Assembly: GCA_964567785.1 (NCBI GenBank)
Contig: CAZMOK010000032.1
Location: 1-31,018, forward strand
DNA: 31,018 nt
Direction of reading: 5' to 3'
DNA from: CAZMOK01 sp964567785
GTDB taxonomy: Bacteria > Bacteroidota > Bacteroidia > Bacteroidales > JAGOPY01
Shown: piece after piece, positions 6,282-14,679 of the stretch
How the letters are laid out: each line of letters opens with the position of its first letter
How positions within the stretch are numbered: position 1 is the first letter of the stretch
Made by a program: the position numbers and the translations under genes
The notes under the pieces: generated by a model
Told to the model about the DNA's origin: nothing
The model's database searches: none
What the model saw: the letters and a program-made list of their open reading frames with translations, nothing else

Positions 6282-8237
6282 ATGAAATCAAAAACCTACT
6301 GGACAATCTCTTTTACAACTTTGCTCGTTCTGGCAACAGTGTTACTGATCATCAGCATTACCCCGCTTAAAGACTCTCTTTTCTACAACGAGCCTGAATA
6401 TGCCGGGAGCCTCTCTTGCAAGGAATGCCACGAAGATGAATTTAACCGGTGGCTCCTGTCAGATCATTACCACTCTTCAGATTCAATTGACGGGAAATTC
6501 TTTTCAGGTGATTTCAATAACAGGATCGTCGGCGAAAACGGACTTTATATAAGATTTCACATTTCCGGTGATAATCCTCATATTTCCACTGATCCTTCAG
6601 GGGAAATTTACCCTGTTGCCATGGCAATCGGCTACGAACCTTTTCAGCAATACATTGCCGATACAGGATCGGGACGACTACAAGTGTTCCCCTATGCCTG
6701 GGATAACAGGGATAAAACACAAAAGTGGTACAGGACAGGCAATTCTGTTTGTTTCGACAGTCTTCAGCCTTGCCACTGGAAAGGGTCAGTAAATAACTGG
6801 AACAGCCGGTGTGCAACCTGTCATTCCACAGGTGTGGATAAAAATTTCAACCCTGTCGACCTTTCATACAATACTTCTTTTTCTGAGATAAACCTGGGCT
6901 GTGAAAGTTGCCACGGCCCTGCTTCCAACCATATCCGTTGGGCCAATGCAGCCGACAGGAAGGAGGAGCCTCCCGAACCTGATGACTTAATGGGCCTGCC
7001 TTTCAAAATGAATTTCCGGTATAATGAATGGAAAATCAACCCTTCAACCGGTAATGCATTCGTTGACAATTCCCCTGCCAGGGAAGAAGGGATAAACCTC
7101 TGTGCAAGATGCCATTCAGTGCGGCGGGAAGTTGTTTCAACCCGGGACTATACTTTCAGCTACTGGGACGATTTTCTGCCTTCCTTCCTCAACGAAAAAC
7201 TGTATTATCCTGATGGTGGAATAAGAGGACAGGCCTATTCCTACGGCTCCTTCCTGCAAAGCAGGATGTTCAGGGCCGGGGTAACCTGCCTGGATTGCCA
7301 TGACGCACACTCTGGAACTCTCAGGGCAAAAGGTAATGATCTCTGCTCAAAATGCCATTCTCCCAAAAAATACAATTCCTATGAGCACCATTTCCACAAC
7401 CCGGATGAAGAAGGGGGTAGCTGCACGGGCTGCCATATGCCTTCGGTTACGCTTTTTGGTATCGATGAAAGGGCCGATCATTTTATCCGTACCCCCCGCC
7501 CCGACCTTACCTTAAGTACCGGATCACCAAACGCCTGCAACAAATGTCACAATGAAGAAGATGCCGGATGGGCAATTACATTTATGGAAGAATGGTATGG
7601 AAAAGAGGTCTTCAGCGATAAAGGTTACGCCCACATCTTTCATTCCCTGTGGCATGGAAAAAAGGATGTTCTTGAAGAATTAAAAATATTTATAAAGGAT
7701 ACTACCCTGAACACCTTTGCAAGGGCATCGGCACTGGCTGTCCTTCCTCACCGGGATTCCGTTGTTTTTGAAGGACTAATCAGGTCGGGCAGGGCCGAAA
7801 AAAGCCCCCTGATGCGGTACGCTGCTGCAACAGCCTCCGGGAAAGTTATACCTGTGAAGTCTTTCGAACTTGCCTTCCCGCTGATGGACGACGAAGAGCG
7901 GTCTATCCGCTTTGCGGCGCTCTCTGCAGCTTCAAAGGTGAAGATGGAAGAACTGCCCAGGCCTGTTAAAATGGGTTTCAGCCAGGCAATGACGGAATAC
8001 ATCAACATACTAGTTTCACAAGGAGACCTTCCTGAAAACATGATGGAACTGGCCGATTATTACGCCTCCGGCAAAGATTATGAAAAGGCAGCGTCACTGT
8101 ACAAAAAAGTTATCCGGCTGGAGCCACATAACAAGGACGCAATCATAAAACTGATGGCTATTTACAGAGAAACCGGAAACGAAAAGGAACTTGAAAAGCT
8201 GAACCGGAAGTTTGGTAAGCTTGTTCCCGATGCCTGA
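6282..8237 (+). CDS. Octaheme c-type cytochrome with HEAT-like and TPR C-terminus
   Basis: The 651-residue product has an N-terminal membrane anchor or uncleaved signal (about 8-28). It then has eight CxxCH heme sites, at residues 46, 177, 207, 274, 336, 355, 381 and 419. The spacing resembles the cytochrome c554/NapC-NrfH-like multiheme families; CMGxC or CxxCK variants are not seen, so it is not NrfA. Residues about 475-555 look like HEAT-type helices (ARASALAVLP, MRYAAATASG, IRFAALSAAS). About 585-645 is a TPR pair (YASGKDYEKAASLYKKVIRLEP). It would be exported and matured by the Ccm system. It is likely an electron carrier or periplasmic reductase of unknown substrate. It follows the monoheme lipoprotein and GNAT genes. 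Confidence 0.85.
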   Translation: MKSKTYWTISFTTLLVLATVLLIISITPLKDSLFYNEPEYAGSLSCKECHEDEFNRWLLSDHYHSSDSIDGKFFSGDFNNRIVGENGLYIRFHISGDNPHISTDPSGEIYPVAMAIGYEPFQQYIADTGSGRLQVFPYAWDNRDKTQKWYRTGNSVCFDSLQPCHWKGSVNNWNSRCATCHSTGVDKNFNPVDLSYNTSFSEINLGCESCHGPASNHIRWANAADRKEEPPEPDDLMGLPFKMNFRYNEWKINPSTGNAFVDNSPAREEGINLCARCHSVRREVVSTRDYTFSYWDDFLPSFLNEKLYYPDGGIRGQAYSYGSFLQSRMFRAGVTCLDCHDAHSGTLRAKGNDLCSKCHSPKKYNSYEHHFHNPDEEGGSCTGCHMPSVTLFGIDERADHFIRTPRPDLTLSTGSPNACNKCHNEEDAGWAITFMEEWYGKEVFSDKGYAHIFHSLWHGKKDVLEELKIFIKDTTLNTFARASALAVLPHRDSVVFEGLIRSGRAEKSPLMRYAAATASGKVIPVKSFELAFPLMDDEERSIRFAALSAASKVKMEELPRPVKMGFSQAMTEYINILVSQGDLPENMMELADYYASGKDYEKAASLYKKVIRLEPHNKDAIIKLMAIYRETGNEKELEKLNRKFGKLVPDA

Positions 8238-8249
8238 CCCATTACAGGA

Positions 8250-8654
8250 TCATTTCTTTTTTTTCCTCTTATTCTGTTCTACCTTCTGCTCACCCGGGGC
8301 CAGCTTGTTTATGGCAATCTCGTTATCAGCATCACCATCCTTCGACCTCGTTGCCTCGGCGAAACTGTTCAGTTCATCAATGATCGATTTCTCCCGGCCC
8401 TTAAGCCCGGTGCCGTCATGGATCTTTCTTTTCCTGAAGTACTCTTCGTTGATCCTGAACCTTCCGCCACCCTTGTCTTTATAGATCCAGCCCATTTTCT
8501 TCAGCTCGATCAAATGCTCAAGTATGTTGATCTGGGTTTGGTCCATATTCATCACCAGATCACCGTAATAAGCCCCGTCCTCCGTCATCAGGAAATCAAG
8601 GATCTCTTGTTTTACCTCGTTCTTTAGTATATTTTTTACTTGTCTCTTTTTCAT
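8250..8654 (-). CDS. Small protein with winged-helix-like N-terminus
   Basis: The 134-residue protein has a helical N-terminal region, about residues 10-70 (KNEVKQEILDFLMTEDGAY, then MDQTQINILEHLIELKKMGW, YKDKGGGRFRI). This has the helix-helix-wing look of a winged-helix DNA-binding domain. The rest is charged and ends in a Lys-rich tail (KRKKKK). I do not recognise a named family. It lies 16 bp after the universal stress gene on the same strand and is probably in its operon. Its 3' end faces the cytochrome gene 12 bp away. A DNA-binding role is inferred from shape alone. Confidence 0.6.
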   Translation of the reverse strand: MKKRQVKNILKNEVKQEILDFLMTEDGAYYGDLVMNMDQTQINILEHLIELKKMGWIYKDKGGGRFRINEEYFRKRKIHDGTGLKGREKSIIDELNSFAEATRSKDGDADNEIAINKLAPGEQKVEQNKRKKKK

Positions 8655-8670
8655 GGATATTTCAGTACTG

Positions 8671-9507
8671 TTAATATATTACAAATGGTATGTCAACCGA
8701 ATCGGTCAGCTTTTCAACGGATGAGCGGGTGAAAAACCGGTTCATGAAGCCCTCGCTCTCATTATGTACAACAAGCAGGTCGATCCCGTGCTCCTCAACA
8801 ACATTGCCTATCTCATCCTTCATGTTATCTTCTTTCAGCTTCAGGTGATTCAAAGTGATTTTGCCCAGCTCCTTATCAATAATTGCTTTAAAGCCTTCAA
8901 CCTTAAGGGAAGATTCAAATTCATTGTCACCCACAATGTGCAGCAGGTGCATTTGTGCATCAATTCGCTTGTTCAGTTCAATGAGTTCTTTAAGTACCTC
9001 CAGGTCACCTTCAGTATGATTTGTAACAAATGATATGCCCGATGGTTTACTCAGTGGCTCCTCTTTCGGAACAATCCAGACAGGACAGTCAACACTGTAT
9101 ACTATTTCTGTATTAGTTTCTCCCAGTATTTTCTCAATAAGCATTTTTTCATCATGCTCGAGCATCAGCAGATAAGGCTTTATCTCTTCTGTTGCCTTGA
9201 TTATACCGGTGCCCCAGGTGCCTTCCACTGAAATGAATTCCACAGGGATATCTCCTGAAATTTCAGATTTGAACTCTTCCAATACTTTCAGGTAGTGTTC
9301 ATACATCTCTTCCTTCTGCTTCTTTAACACGCCCATGTTAGAAGCGGCAACATTCCCGGCAGGATATCCTGTATATTCAGGCACCTCAACCACATATAAA
9401 AAGCTGATCTTCCCCTTCAGGAACCTGGCGAGGTTTATCCCCGACCTGACAAGGTTTGCATATTCATCATTCACTTTAACCGGAAGTAAAATAGCTGGCC
9501 CATTCAT
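8671..9507 (-). CDS. Universal stress protein, tandem UspA domains
   Basis: The 278-residue cytosolic protein has two UspA-type domains. The first spans about 1-148 (AILLPVKVNDEYANLVRSGI, ISFLYVVEV, YLLMLEHDEK, VDCPVWIVPKE). The second, shorter one spans about 155-278 (ISFVTNHTEGDLEVLKELIE, MHLLHIVGD, DLLVVHNESEGFMNRFFTRS, VDIPFVIY). Tandem Usp proteins bind nucleotides or small ligands and act in stress survival. The C-terminal segment keeps the Usp-like loop between DLLVVHN and SSVEKL. It is transcribed divergently from the XRE regulator across a shared promoter region, which suggests control by that regulator. Confidence 0.85.
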   Translation of the reverse strand: MNGPAILLPVKVNDEYANLVRSGINLARFLKGKISFLYVVEVPEYTGYPAGNVAASNMGVLKKQKEEMYEHYLKVLEEFKSEISGDIPVEFISVEGTWGTGIIKATEEIKPYLLMLEHDEKMLIEKILGETNTEIVYSVDCPVWIVPKEEPLSKPSGISFVTNHTEGDLEVLKELIELNKRIDAQMHLLHIVGDNEFESSLKVEGFKAIIDKELGKITLNHLKLKEDNMKDEIGNVVEEHGIDLLVVHNESEGFMNRFFTRSSVEKLTDSVDIPFVIY

Positions 9508-9525
9508 AATTGCTATGTTTTTTTA

Positions 9526-9556
9526 CAAAGATAATAAATTATTTTACATTTTTCAA
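9526..9556 (-). promoter_or_regulatory. Promoter of the universal stress operon
   Basis: On the minus strand, TTG (9554-9556) is followed by a 20-nt spacer and TATCTTTG (9526-9533). This is an exact match to the Bacteroidota pattern, 18 bp before the ATG. Confidence 0.75.
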
Positions 9557-9569
9557 TATATAATGTAAA
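9543..9569. promoter_or_regulatory. Inverted repeat between the divergent promoters (candidate operator)
   Basis: TTTACATT (9543-9550) and AATGTAAA (9562-9569) are exact inverted repeats with an 11-nt spacer. They overlap the spacer and -33 region of the Usp promoter and lie just upstream of the -33 element of the regulator gene. The position suits an operator for the adjacent XRE protein. Confidence 0.55.
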
Positions 9570-9585
9570 TTTATTTTACTTTTTG

Positions 9586-9616
9586 TTGATGTTTTCTATT
9601 TATTAGCGTATCTTTG
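9586..9616 (+). promoter_or_regulatory. Promoter of the XRE regulator
   Basis: TTG (9586-9588), a 20-nt spacer and TATCTTTG (9609-9616) make an exact mirror of the divergent Usp promoter, with the same -7 sequence followed by TAAAG. The ATG follows 22 bp on. Confidence 0.75.
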
Positions 9617-9638
9617 TAAAGAAATTTTAACTATTGTG

Positions 9639-10154
9639 ATGAATTATTTCGCAAAAAACCTGAGATACCTCCGTAAAAACCACAGCCTCAGCCAGGAAGA
9701 ATTCGCAAGGAAAATAGGCCTGAACAGGGGCAACATCGCATCTTATGAGAAAGGCATTGCTGAGCCCAACATGAAAAATCTCAGCAAAATTGGCATTTTT
9801 TTTAACATTGAGCTTGGCGAACTGATCGAAGAGGACCTGGTGCTTAAGAACAGTGTTATGGACAAGATGGGAGGGATGAGTGAAAGTGAGAATATCGGCA
9901 ATTCACAGGTGCAGGAAATTCTTATGGAATCACTTCAGGACCACAGAAAAAAAATTGAGCAGTTCAGGAAGAGGTCTGATGATATGGCCAGCATCCTCGA
10001 AGGATTCAAGCAATTCCATAAATTCAGGATGGAAAATTCCGAGAAACTTTCGGACGATGTGAAAAAAATGGCGCTTGATTACGAAAAACTGCTCGAAGTA
10101 CTGGAAGAGGTTCTCTCAGCCAACAAGAATATAATCAAGCTCCTTGATGGGTGA
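9639..10154 (+). CDS. XRE-family transcriptional regulator
   Basis: The product has 171 residues from the ATG at 9639; a GTG one codon earlier is possible. Residues about 4-60 form an XRE/Cro-CI helix-turn-helix: NLRYLRKNHSLSQEEFARKI, then LNRGNIASYEKGIAEP and LSKIGIFFNI. The remainder (about 85-171) is a long charged helical region, probably a coiled coil for dimer or oligomer formation. No ligand domain is seen. It is divergent from the Usp operon and likely regulates itself and that operon. Its TGA is directly followed by the stop of the convergent udk gene, with no gap. Confidence 0.85.
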   Translation: MNYFAKNLRYLRKNHSLSQEEFARKIGLNRGNIASYEKGIAEPNMKNLSKIGIFFNIELGELIEEDLVLKNSVMDKMGGMSESENIGNSQVQEILMESLQDHRKKIEQFRKRSDDMASILEGFKQFHKFRMENSEKLSDDVKKMALDYEKLLEVLEEVLSANKNIIKLLDG

Positions 10155-10760
10155 TCAGAGATTCATCCTGATCCTGGAAGCCAGGATATCGATACCCACC
10201 TCATTATCACCGCCCTGCGGAATAATAATATCAGCCACCCGCTTTGTTGGTTCTATAAACTGCACGTGCATGGCCTTTACGAAAGTGTTGTAATGGTTCA
10301 GGACAGATTCCACGTCCCTCCCCCTCTCTATTATATCCCTCCTGATAATGCGCTGAAGGCGGTCGTCGGCTTCAGCATCAACATAAACCTTAATGTTGAA
10401 CTTGTCGAGCAAAGGTTTGAAGGTGTAAATAAGAATGCCCTCAACAATGATCACTTTCCGCGGAACCACTTCAATGGTCTCATCAAGCCTTGCACAATCT
10501 GTATAACTGTAAGTGGGCATTTTGATAACGTTGCCCGCCGCCAGGGCATTTAGCTGCCTTACCAGCAGTTCCCATTCTATCGAGTCGGGATGGTCAAAGT
10601 TAATGAGCTTTTTCTCCTCCGGCGATAAATGACCGTTATCCCAGTAATAGGCGTCCTGGTATACCACTGAAACAGTGCTCTCAGGTAATCTCTCAATGAT
10701 CTTGTTAACGACTGTCGTTTTGCCCGATCCTGACCCACCGGCTATTCCTATGATCAGCAT
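10155..10760 (-). CDS. udk: Uridine kinase
   Basis: The 201-residue protein phosphorylates uridine and cytidine in pyrimidine salvage. The Walker A motif GGSGSGKTT is at 8-16. The substrate region YQDAYYWD is typical of the family, as are NFDHPDSIEWELL, PTYSYTDC, VVPRKVIIVEGIL and RIIRRDIIERGRD. Length is close to the usual 205-215 residues. The ATG at 10758-10760 opens directly on the Rossmann strand LIIGIAG. It converges with the XRE gene, the two stop codons being adjacent. The gene appears to be transcribed alone. Confidence 0.95.
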   Translation of the reverse strand: MLIIGIAGGSGSGKTTVVNKIIERLPESTVSVVYQDAYYWDNGHLSPEEKKLINFDHPDSIEWELLVRQLNALAAGNVIKMPTYSYTDCARLDETIEVVPRKVIIVEGILIYTFKPLLDKFNIKVYVDAEADDRLQRIIRRDIIERGRDVESVLNHYNTFVKAMHVQFIEPTKRVADIIIPQGGDNEVGIDILASRIRMNL

Positions 10761-10886
10761 GTTAATGGATTGATTTTGGTTGCTAAGCTAAGAAAAGTAT
10801 GTCAGAGTTGAGTGCTGAGATGAAGCGAAGCGGAATCCCGTGAACGGAGTAAAACGGGAGTTGAGTGTTGAGATATTTTAAAACCA

Positions 10887-10894
10887 TACTTTTG
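10887..10894 (+). promoter_or_regulatory. -7 box (TACTTTTG) close to the DUF3109 start
   Basis: TACTTTTG fits TAnnTTTG and ends only 5 nt before the ATG at 10900, so the transcript should be leaderless or nearly so. Nearby TTG triplets give spacers of 16 or 23 nt, so the -33 element is unclear. Confidence 0.5.
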
Positions 10895-10899
10895 CACAC

Positions 10900-11463
10900 A
10901 TGATACCTGTTAAAGATACTATTGTCTCGGAGGAGCTGCGCGACGTATTCTTTTGCTGCGACCTGCCGAAATGCCTGGGTGGCTGCTGTGTTGAAGGCGA
11001 TGCAGGTGCACCGCTCGAAGAACAGGAGATCTCAATTCTTGAGGATGACCTGCACAAAATAAAGCCTTATATGACCGAAAGAGGCCGGAAATCAGTTGAA
11101 AATTCAGGTGTTCTCGACTATGATTCAGAAGGGAATTTTGTCACTCCGCTGGTTAATGGGGTTGAGTGCGCTTTTGCAGCCTTTGATGATAAAGGAATTG
11201 CTTATTGCACCATTGAAAAAGCTTATGAAGACGGCAAAACCTCTCTGAGAAAGCCTGTATCATGCCATCTTTACCCTGTAAGGATCACTGACCACGGAAC
11301 TTTCGACGCCGTAAACTATCATAAATGGGGTATCTGCAAACCGGCATTGAAAAAGGGCAAGCGCCTGGGCCTGCCCCTGTATATTTTTCTGGAAGAGGCT
11401 CTTGTAAGGAAATACGGAAGGGAGTGGTACAACGAACTGGTCAATAAAATAACCAGAACCTAA
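10900..11463 (+). CDS. DUF3109 family Cys-rich protein
   Basis: The 187-residue cytosolic protein has the Cys pattern of DUF3109, common in Bacteroidota. CCDLPKCLGGCCVEGDAGAP lies at about 19-38, with further Cys residues in VECAFAAF, AYCTIEKAYEDG, PVSCHLYPVR and KWGICKPAL. The conserved cysteines suggest a zinc or iron-sulfur site related to YkgJ-type proteins. The function is unknown. The ATG sits 5 nt after a -7 box. The 3' end runs straight into a hexanucleotide repeat array shared with the convergent ferritin gene. Confidence 0.85.
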   Translation: MIPVKDTIVSEELRDVFFCCDLPKCLGGCCVEGDAGAPLEEQEISILEDDLHKIKPYMTERGRKSVENSGVLDYDSEGNFVTPLVNGVECAFAAFDDKGIAYCTIEKAYEDGKTSLRKPVSCHLYPVRITDHGTFDAVNYHKWGICKPALKKGKRLGLPLYIFLEEALVRKYGREWYNELVNKITRT

Positions 11464-11560
11464 CCTGTTCTTATTCCTACTCCTAATCCTAATCTTAATC
11501 CTATTCCTATTCCTAATCTTAATCCTGTTCCTATTCTTCCTCCTACTCCTCTTCCTCCTC
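11464..11560. repeat. Hexanucleotide repeat array 1 (CYTRNT)
   Basis: About 16 degenerate hexamers (CCTATT, CCTAAT, CTTAAT, CCTGTT and similar) fill the space between the convergent DUF3109 and ferritin genes. The array runs into the last codons of ferritin. The same hexamer family occurs at 28755-28980. Confidence 0.85.
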
Positions 11561-12058
11561 AGCTTCCGCCGCGGCAAGGTTGGAAAGTTCCTTGTCGATA
11601 TGGAAGAGACCAGACTTCTCATTGCCTGTAAGCCTCATCTTGTCGAGGACAGTGTTCACCAATGACTCTTCCTCGATCTGTTCTTCGATGTACCAGTGCA
11701 GGAAATTACCGGTTGTATAGTCCTTCTCCCTGAGGCACAGGTCGTAAATTTCATTGATACTTTTTGTGATATACTCTTCGTGCTTCAGCACCTCTTCAAA
11801 CAATTCCAGCAGTGAATCAAATTTCAGGTCTATATTCTCCATTTCCATCAACTGGGTTGAACCGCCCCTGTCGTTCAGGAAATGGATCATCTTAAGCTGG
11901 TGCATACGCTCTTCATCCGAATGGTCATAAAGGAATTCGGCCGCACCCTGATAGCCCCTGTCTTCACACCAGCAGGCCATTGCCAGGTAAAGCCTGGATG
12001 AATGCTCTTCTCTCTGGATCTGTTTGTTCAACTCTTTTTGAATGGTTTCAGAAATCAT
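11543..12058 (-). CDS. ftnA: Ferritin, bacterial non-heme type
   Basis: The product has 171 residues from the ATG at 12056-12058. An in-frame ATG 36 bp upstream is less likely, because the family starts right at MISETIQKELN. It oxidises and stores iron as a 24-mer. Aligned to E. coli FtnA, the ferroxidase residues E17, Y24, E50, H53, E94, E126, Q127 and E130 are all present (DEERMHQ, KHEEYIT, WYIEEQIEEE). The C-terminus is odd: after IDKELSN it ends LAAAEAEEEEE, coded by the start of the adjacent hexamer array. The gene follows atpG by 116 bp on the same strand. No clear own promoter was found. Confidence 0.93.
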   Translation of the reverse strand: MISETIQKELNKQIQREEHSSRLYLAMACWCEDRGYQGAAEFLYDHSDEERMHQLKMIHFLNDRGGSTQLMEMENIDLKFDSLLELFEEVLKHEEYITKSINEIYDLCLREKDYTTGNFLHWYIEEQIEEESLVNTVLDKMRLTGNEKSGLFHIDKELSNLAAAEAEEEEE

Positions 12059-12111
12059 AATTTTAATTTTTAAGTCCGTTTCTAATTCTAACAATTATAT
12101 TATTTGATTGT

Positions 12112-12132
12112 TTCCCGGCAATCTTGCGGGAA
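12112..12132 (-). terminator. Hairpin after atpG (weak terminator or mRNA end)
   Basis: On the coding strand TTCCC/GGGAA pair, with an inner GCAA/TTGC, 41 bp after the atpG stop. There is no T-run after it, so it may protect the 3' end of the atp mRNA rather than stop transcription. Confidence 0.45.
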
Positions 12133-12173
12133 CGTTAAGATATTGTGATCAATGTAAAAACGTAAACCTGAGT

Positions 12174-13061
12174 TTAGCCCTTGAGGGCTTCAGCTCCACT
12201 GACGATTTCAAGCAGTTCTTTAGTGATGGCAGCCTGGCGGGCCTTGTTATAGCTGAGCTTGAGATCGCGCAGGATCTCCTTGGCATTTTCTGTTGCCTGG
12301 TGCATCGCTGTCATTCGTGCTCCCTGCTCAGAAGCAAAAGAATCAGTCAGGGCCTTGTAAAGCTGTATCCTGAGTGTTTTTGGTAGTAATTCTGTGATGA
12401 TCTCCTCTTTTCCGGGCTCAAAAATAAAATCAATGATCTCTTCCTTTCCATGCTTTTCCTCAGCCTCAGGAGGAATGAGAGGGAGGTACTGCTCAATAGT
12501 TAGCTTCTGAACAGCGGCATTTACAAACTTGTTGTAGATGATCTCTATTTTATCGTACTCATTACTCTTGAACTGCCTCATCAAATCTTCAGCAATTGCA
12601 GTAACATTTTCAAAGGTCAGTTCGTCAAAGATCTCGTTATTGACCCTGTCAACGTTGAAATTACTTTTACTGAAATGATCAGAGCCCTTCTTACCTATGC
12701 AGAAAAGATCAAGATTTCCCTTACTGTTCAATTCCGGATAGGCTTCACTGATATACTTTTTTGTCTTTCTTATAACATTGCCATTGAAAGGTCCGCAAAG
12801 ACCCTTGTTAGAGGTCACCACGATCAGCATAGCTTTCTCGACCTGCCTTTCTTCAACATAAACCGCTTCTTCCATGTTTTCGAGAGAACCGCTGAGGTTT
12901 TGCAGTATTTCACGGAGCTTCTCGGCATAAGGTCTGAGCATTTGAATGGCAGTCTGGGCCTTCCTCAACTTTGAGGCTGCAACCAGCTTCATGGCACTGG
13001 TGATCTGCTGTGTTGATTTAACAGATGTTATCCTTGTCCTTACTTCCTTTAAATTAGCCAC
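12174..13061 (-). CDS. atpG: ATP synthase F1 gamma subunit
   Basis: The 295-residue central-stalk subunit rotates inside the alpha3beta3 ring. The N-terminal helix is typical (ANLKEVRTRITSVKSTQQIT, then AMKLVAASKLRKAQ), and so is the C-terminal helix (ASEQGARMTAMHQATENAKE, then LSYNKARQAAITKELLEIVS). The middle Rossmann-like part holds VVTSNKGLCGPFN. Length is normal. It is the last gene of the atpBEFHAG operon, 21 bp after atpA. Transcription appears to run on toward ferritin past a hairpin. Confidence 0.97.
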   Translation of the reverse strand: MANLKEVRTRITSVKSTQQITSAMKLVAASKLRKAQTAIQMLRPYAEKLREILQNLSGSLENMEEAVYVEERQVEKAMLIVVTSNKGLCGPFNGNVIRKTKKYISEAYPELNSKGNLDLFCIGKKGSDHFSKSNFNVDRVNNEIFDELTFENVTAIAEDLMRQFKSNEYDKIEIIYNKFVNAAVQKLTIEQYLPLIPPEAEEKHGKEEIIDFIFEPGKEEIITELLPKTLRIQLYKALTDSFASEQGARMTAMHQATENAKEILRDLKLSYNKARQAAITKELLEIVSGAEALKG

Positions 13062-13082
13062 GTCCTGAGACCTTTTTAATTA

Positions 13083-14666
13083 TCACTTCTCGTATTTGCG
13101 CGCTATATCCTTCGCTGTCACTTCCAGGAGCTTTGCAGTTTCATCAGAAAGTTTACCTTCCTTCAGTTCATTTAATGTCCGCTGGTGGTTTTCTTCCATG
13201 TAATGCAGGAATTCAGCCTCGAAGTCCCTGACACTTTTAACAGGAACTTTTCTCAGCAGGTTCCTTGTCCCCACGAAAATGATGGCGACCTGCTTTTCAA
13301 CCGGCATGGTTTCGTGCAGGTTTTGTTTCAGGATCTCCACATTCCGCCTTCCTTTTTCAAGTACCGACATGGTAGATTTGTCCAGATCGGAACCGAATTT
13401 GGCAAAGGCTTCCAGCTCCCTGAACTGAGCCTGGTCGAGCTTGAGGGTGCCGGCAATTTTTTTCATCGACTTGATCTGGGCCGATCCTCCCACCCTTGAA
13501 ACCGATACCCCAACATTGATAGCAGGGCGGATACCTGAATTGAAAAGGCTTGTTTCCAGGAAAATCTGGCCGTCGGTAATGGAGATCACATTTGTCGGGA
13601 TATAGGCCGAAACGTCACCTGCCTGGGTTTCGATGATCGGCAATGCAGTAAGTGATCCCCCTCCTTTCACTTTATCCTTAATGCTTTCAGGCAGGTCGTT
13701 CATTTTCTGTGCGACCTTGTCGGAGGAGATGATCCGTGCAGCCCTTTCGAGCAGCCTTGAGTGCAGATAGAACACATCACCCGGGTATGCTTCCCTGCCG
13801 GGAGGCCTTCTTAGCAGGAGTGAAACCTCACGGTAGGCTACGGCTTGTTTCGAAAGATCGTCGTAGATCACCAGTGAATCCCTGCCGGTATCCCTGAAGA
13901 ATTCCCCAAGCGCTGCTCCGGCAAAAGGTGCAAAGAACTGCATGGCTGCCGGGTCGGATGCCGTAGCCGAGATCACGGTTGTGTAAGGCATTGCACCATG
14001 ATCCTCGAGGGTTTTAACAATATTGGCAACAGTTGATCCTTTCTGGCCGATAGCCACGTAAATACAATAAACAGGCTCTCCTTTGTCGTAAAATTCCTTC
14101 TGGTTTATGATGGCATCGACCGCGATGGACGACTTACCTGTCTGGCGGTCGCCGATAATCAACTCACGCTGTCCACGACCGATGGGGATCATGGCATCAA
14201 TGGCCTTTATCCCGGTTTGAACGGGCTGGTTTACCGGCTGGCGGTAAATAACGCCGGGAGCTTTTCTTTCCAGGGGCATTTCAAAACGTTCACCGCTTAT
14301 CTCACCCTTACCGTCTATTGGCTCTCCAAGTGTATTGATAACCCTTCCAAGCATACTTTCACCGGCCCTGATCGAAGCGATCCTCTTAGTCCTGCGCACT
14401 TCATCCCCTTCATGGATCTCATCCGCCTCCCCCAGGAGGACTATCCCCACATTGTCTTCTTCCAGGTTCAACACGATGCCAATGAGCCCGGTCTTGGGAA
14501 ACTCTACCAGCTCCCCGGCCTGAGCATTGGTCATCCCGTATGCACGTGCAATCCCGTCGCCAATCTGCAGAACAGTACCAACTTCTTCGAGCTTTTTCTC
14601 TTCTTTGAAGCCTGAGAGCTGCTGCCGCAATATAGAAGTTACTTCACCGGGTTTGATCTCTGCCAT
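13083..14666 (-). CDS. atpA: ATP synthase F1 alpha subunit
   Basis: The 527-residue non-catalytic nucleotide-binding subunit carries the Walker A motif GDRQTGKSS at 172-180. The alpha signature PAINVGVSVSRVGGSAQ is present, along with VAYREVSLLLRRPPGREAYP and the N-terminal barrel (VGTVLQIGDGIARAYGM). Length is slightly above the usual 500-515. It lies 13 bp after atpH and 21 bp before atpG, in the main atp operon. Confidence 0.98.
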   Translation of the reverse strand: MAEIKPGEVTSILRQQLSGFKEEKKLEEVGTVLQIGDGIARAYGMTNAQAGELVEFPKTGLIGIVLNLEEDNVGIVLLGEADEIHEGDEVRRTKRIASIRAGESMLGRVINTLGEPIDGKGEISGERFEMPLERKAPGVIYRQPVNQPVQTGIKAIDAMIPIGRGQRELIIGDRQTGKSSIAVDAIINQKEFYDKGEPVYCIYVAIGQKGSTVANIVKTLEDHGAMPYTTVISATASDPAAMQFFAPFAGAALGEFFRDTGRDSLVIYDDLSKQAVAYREVSLLLRRPPGREAYPGDVFYLHSRLLERAARIISSDKVAQKMNDLPESIKDKVKGGGSLTALPIIETQAGDVSAYIPTNVISITDGQIFLETSLFNSGIRPAINVGVSVSRVGGSAQIKSMKKIAGTLKLDQAQFRELEAFAKFGSDLDKSTMSVLEKGRRNVEILKQNLHETMPVEKQVAIIFVGTRNLLRKVPVKSVRDFEAEFLHYMEENHQRTLNELKEGKLSDETAKLLEVTAKDIARKYEK

Positions 14667-14679
14667 AATTTATTACTCT

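Noticed and set aside
6282..8237. Nitrite reductase NrfA or hydroxylamine oxidoreductase
   Set aside because: No CxxCK site, no HAO-type spacing or tyrosine cross-link motif that I can see; the C-terminal HEAT/TPR part does not fit.
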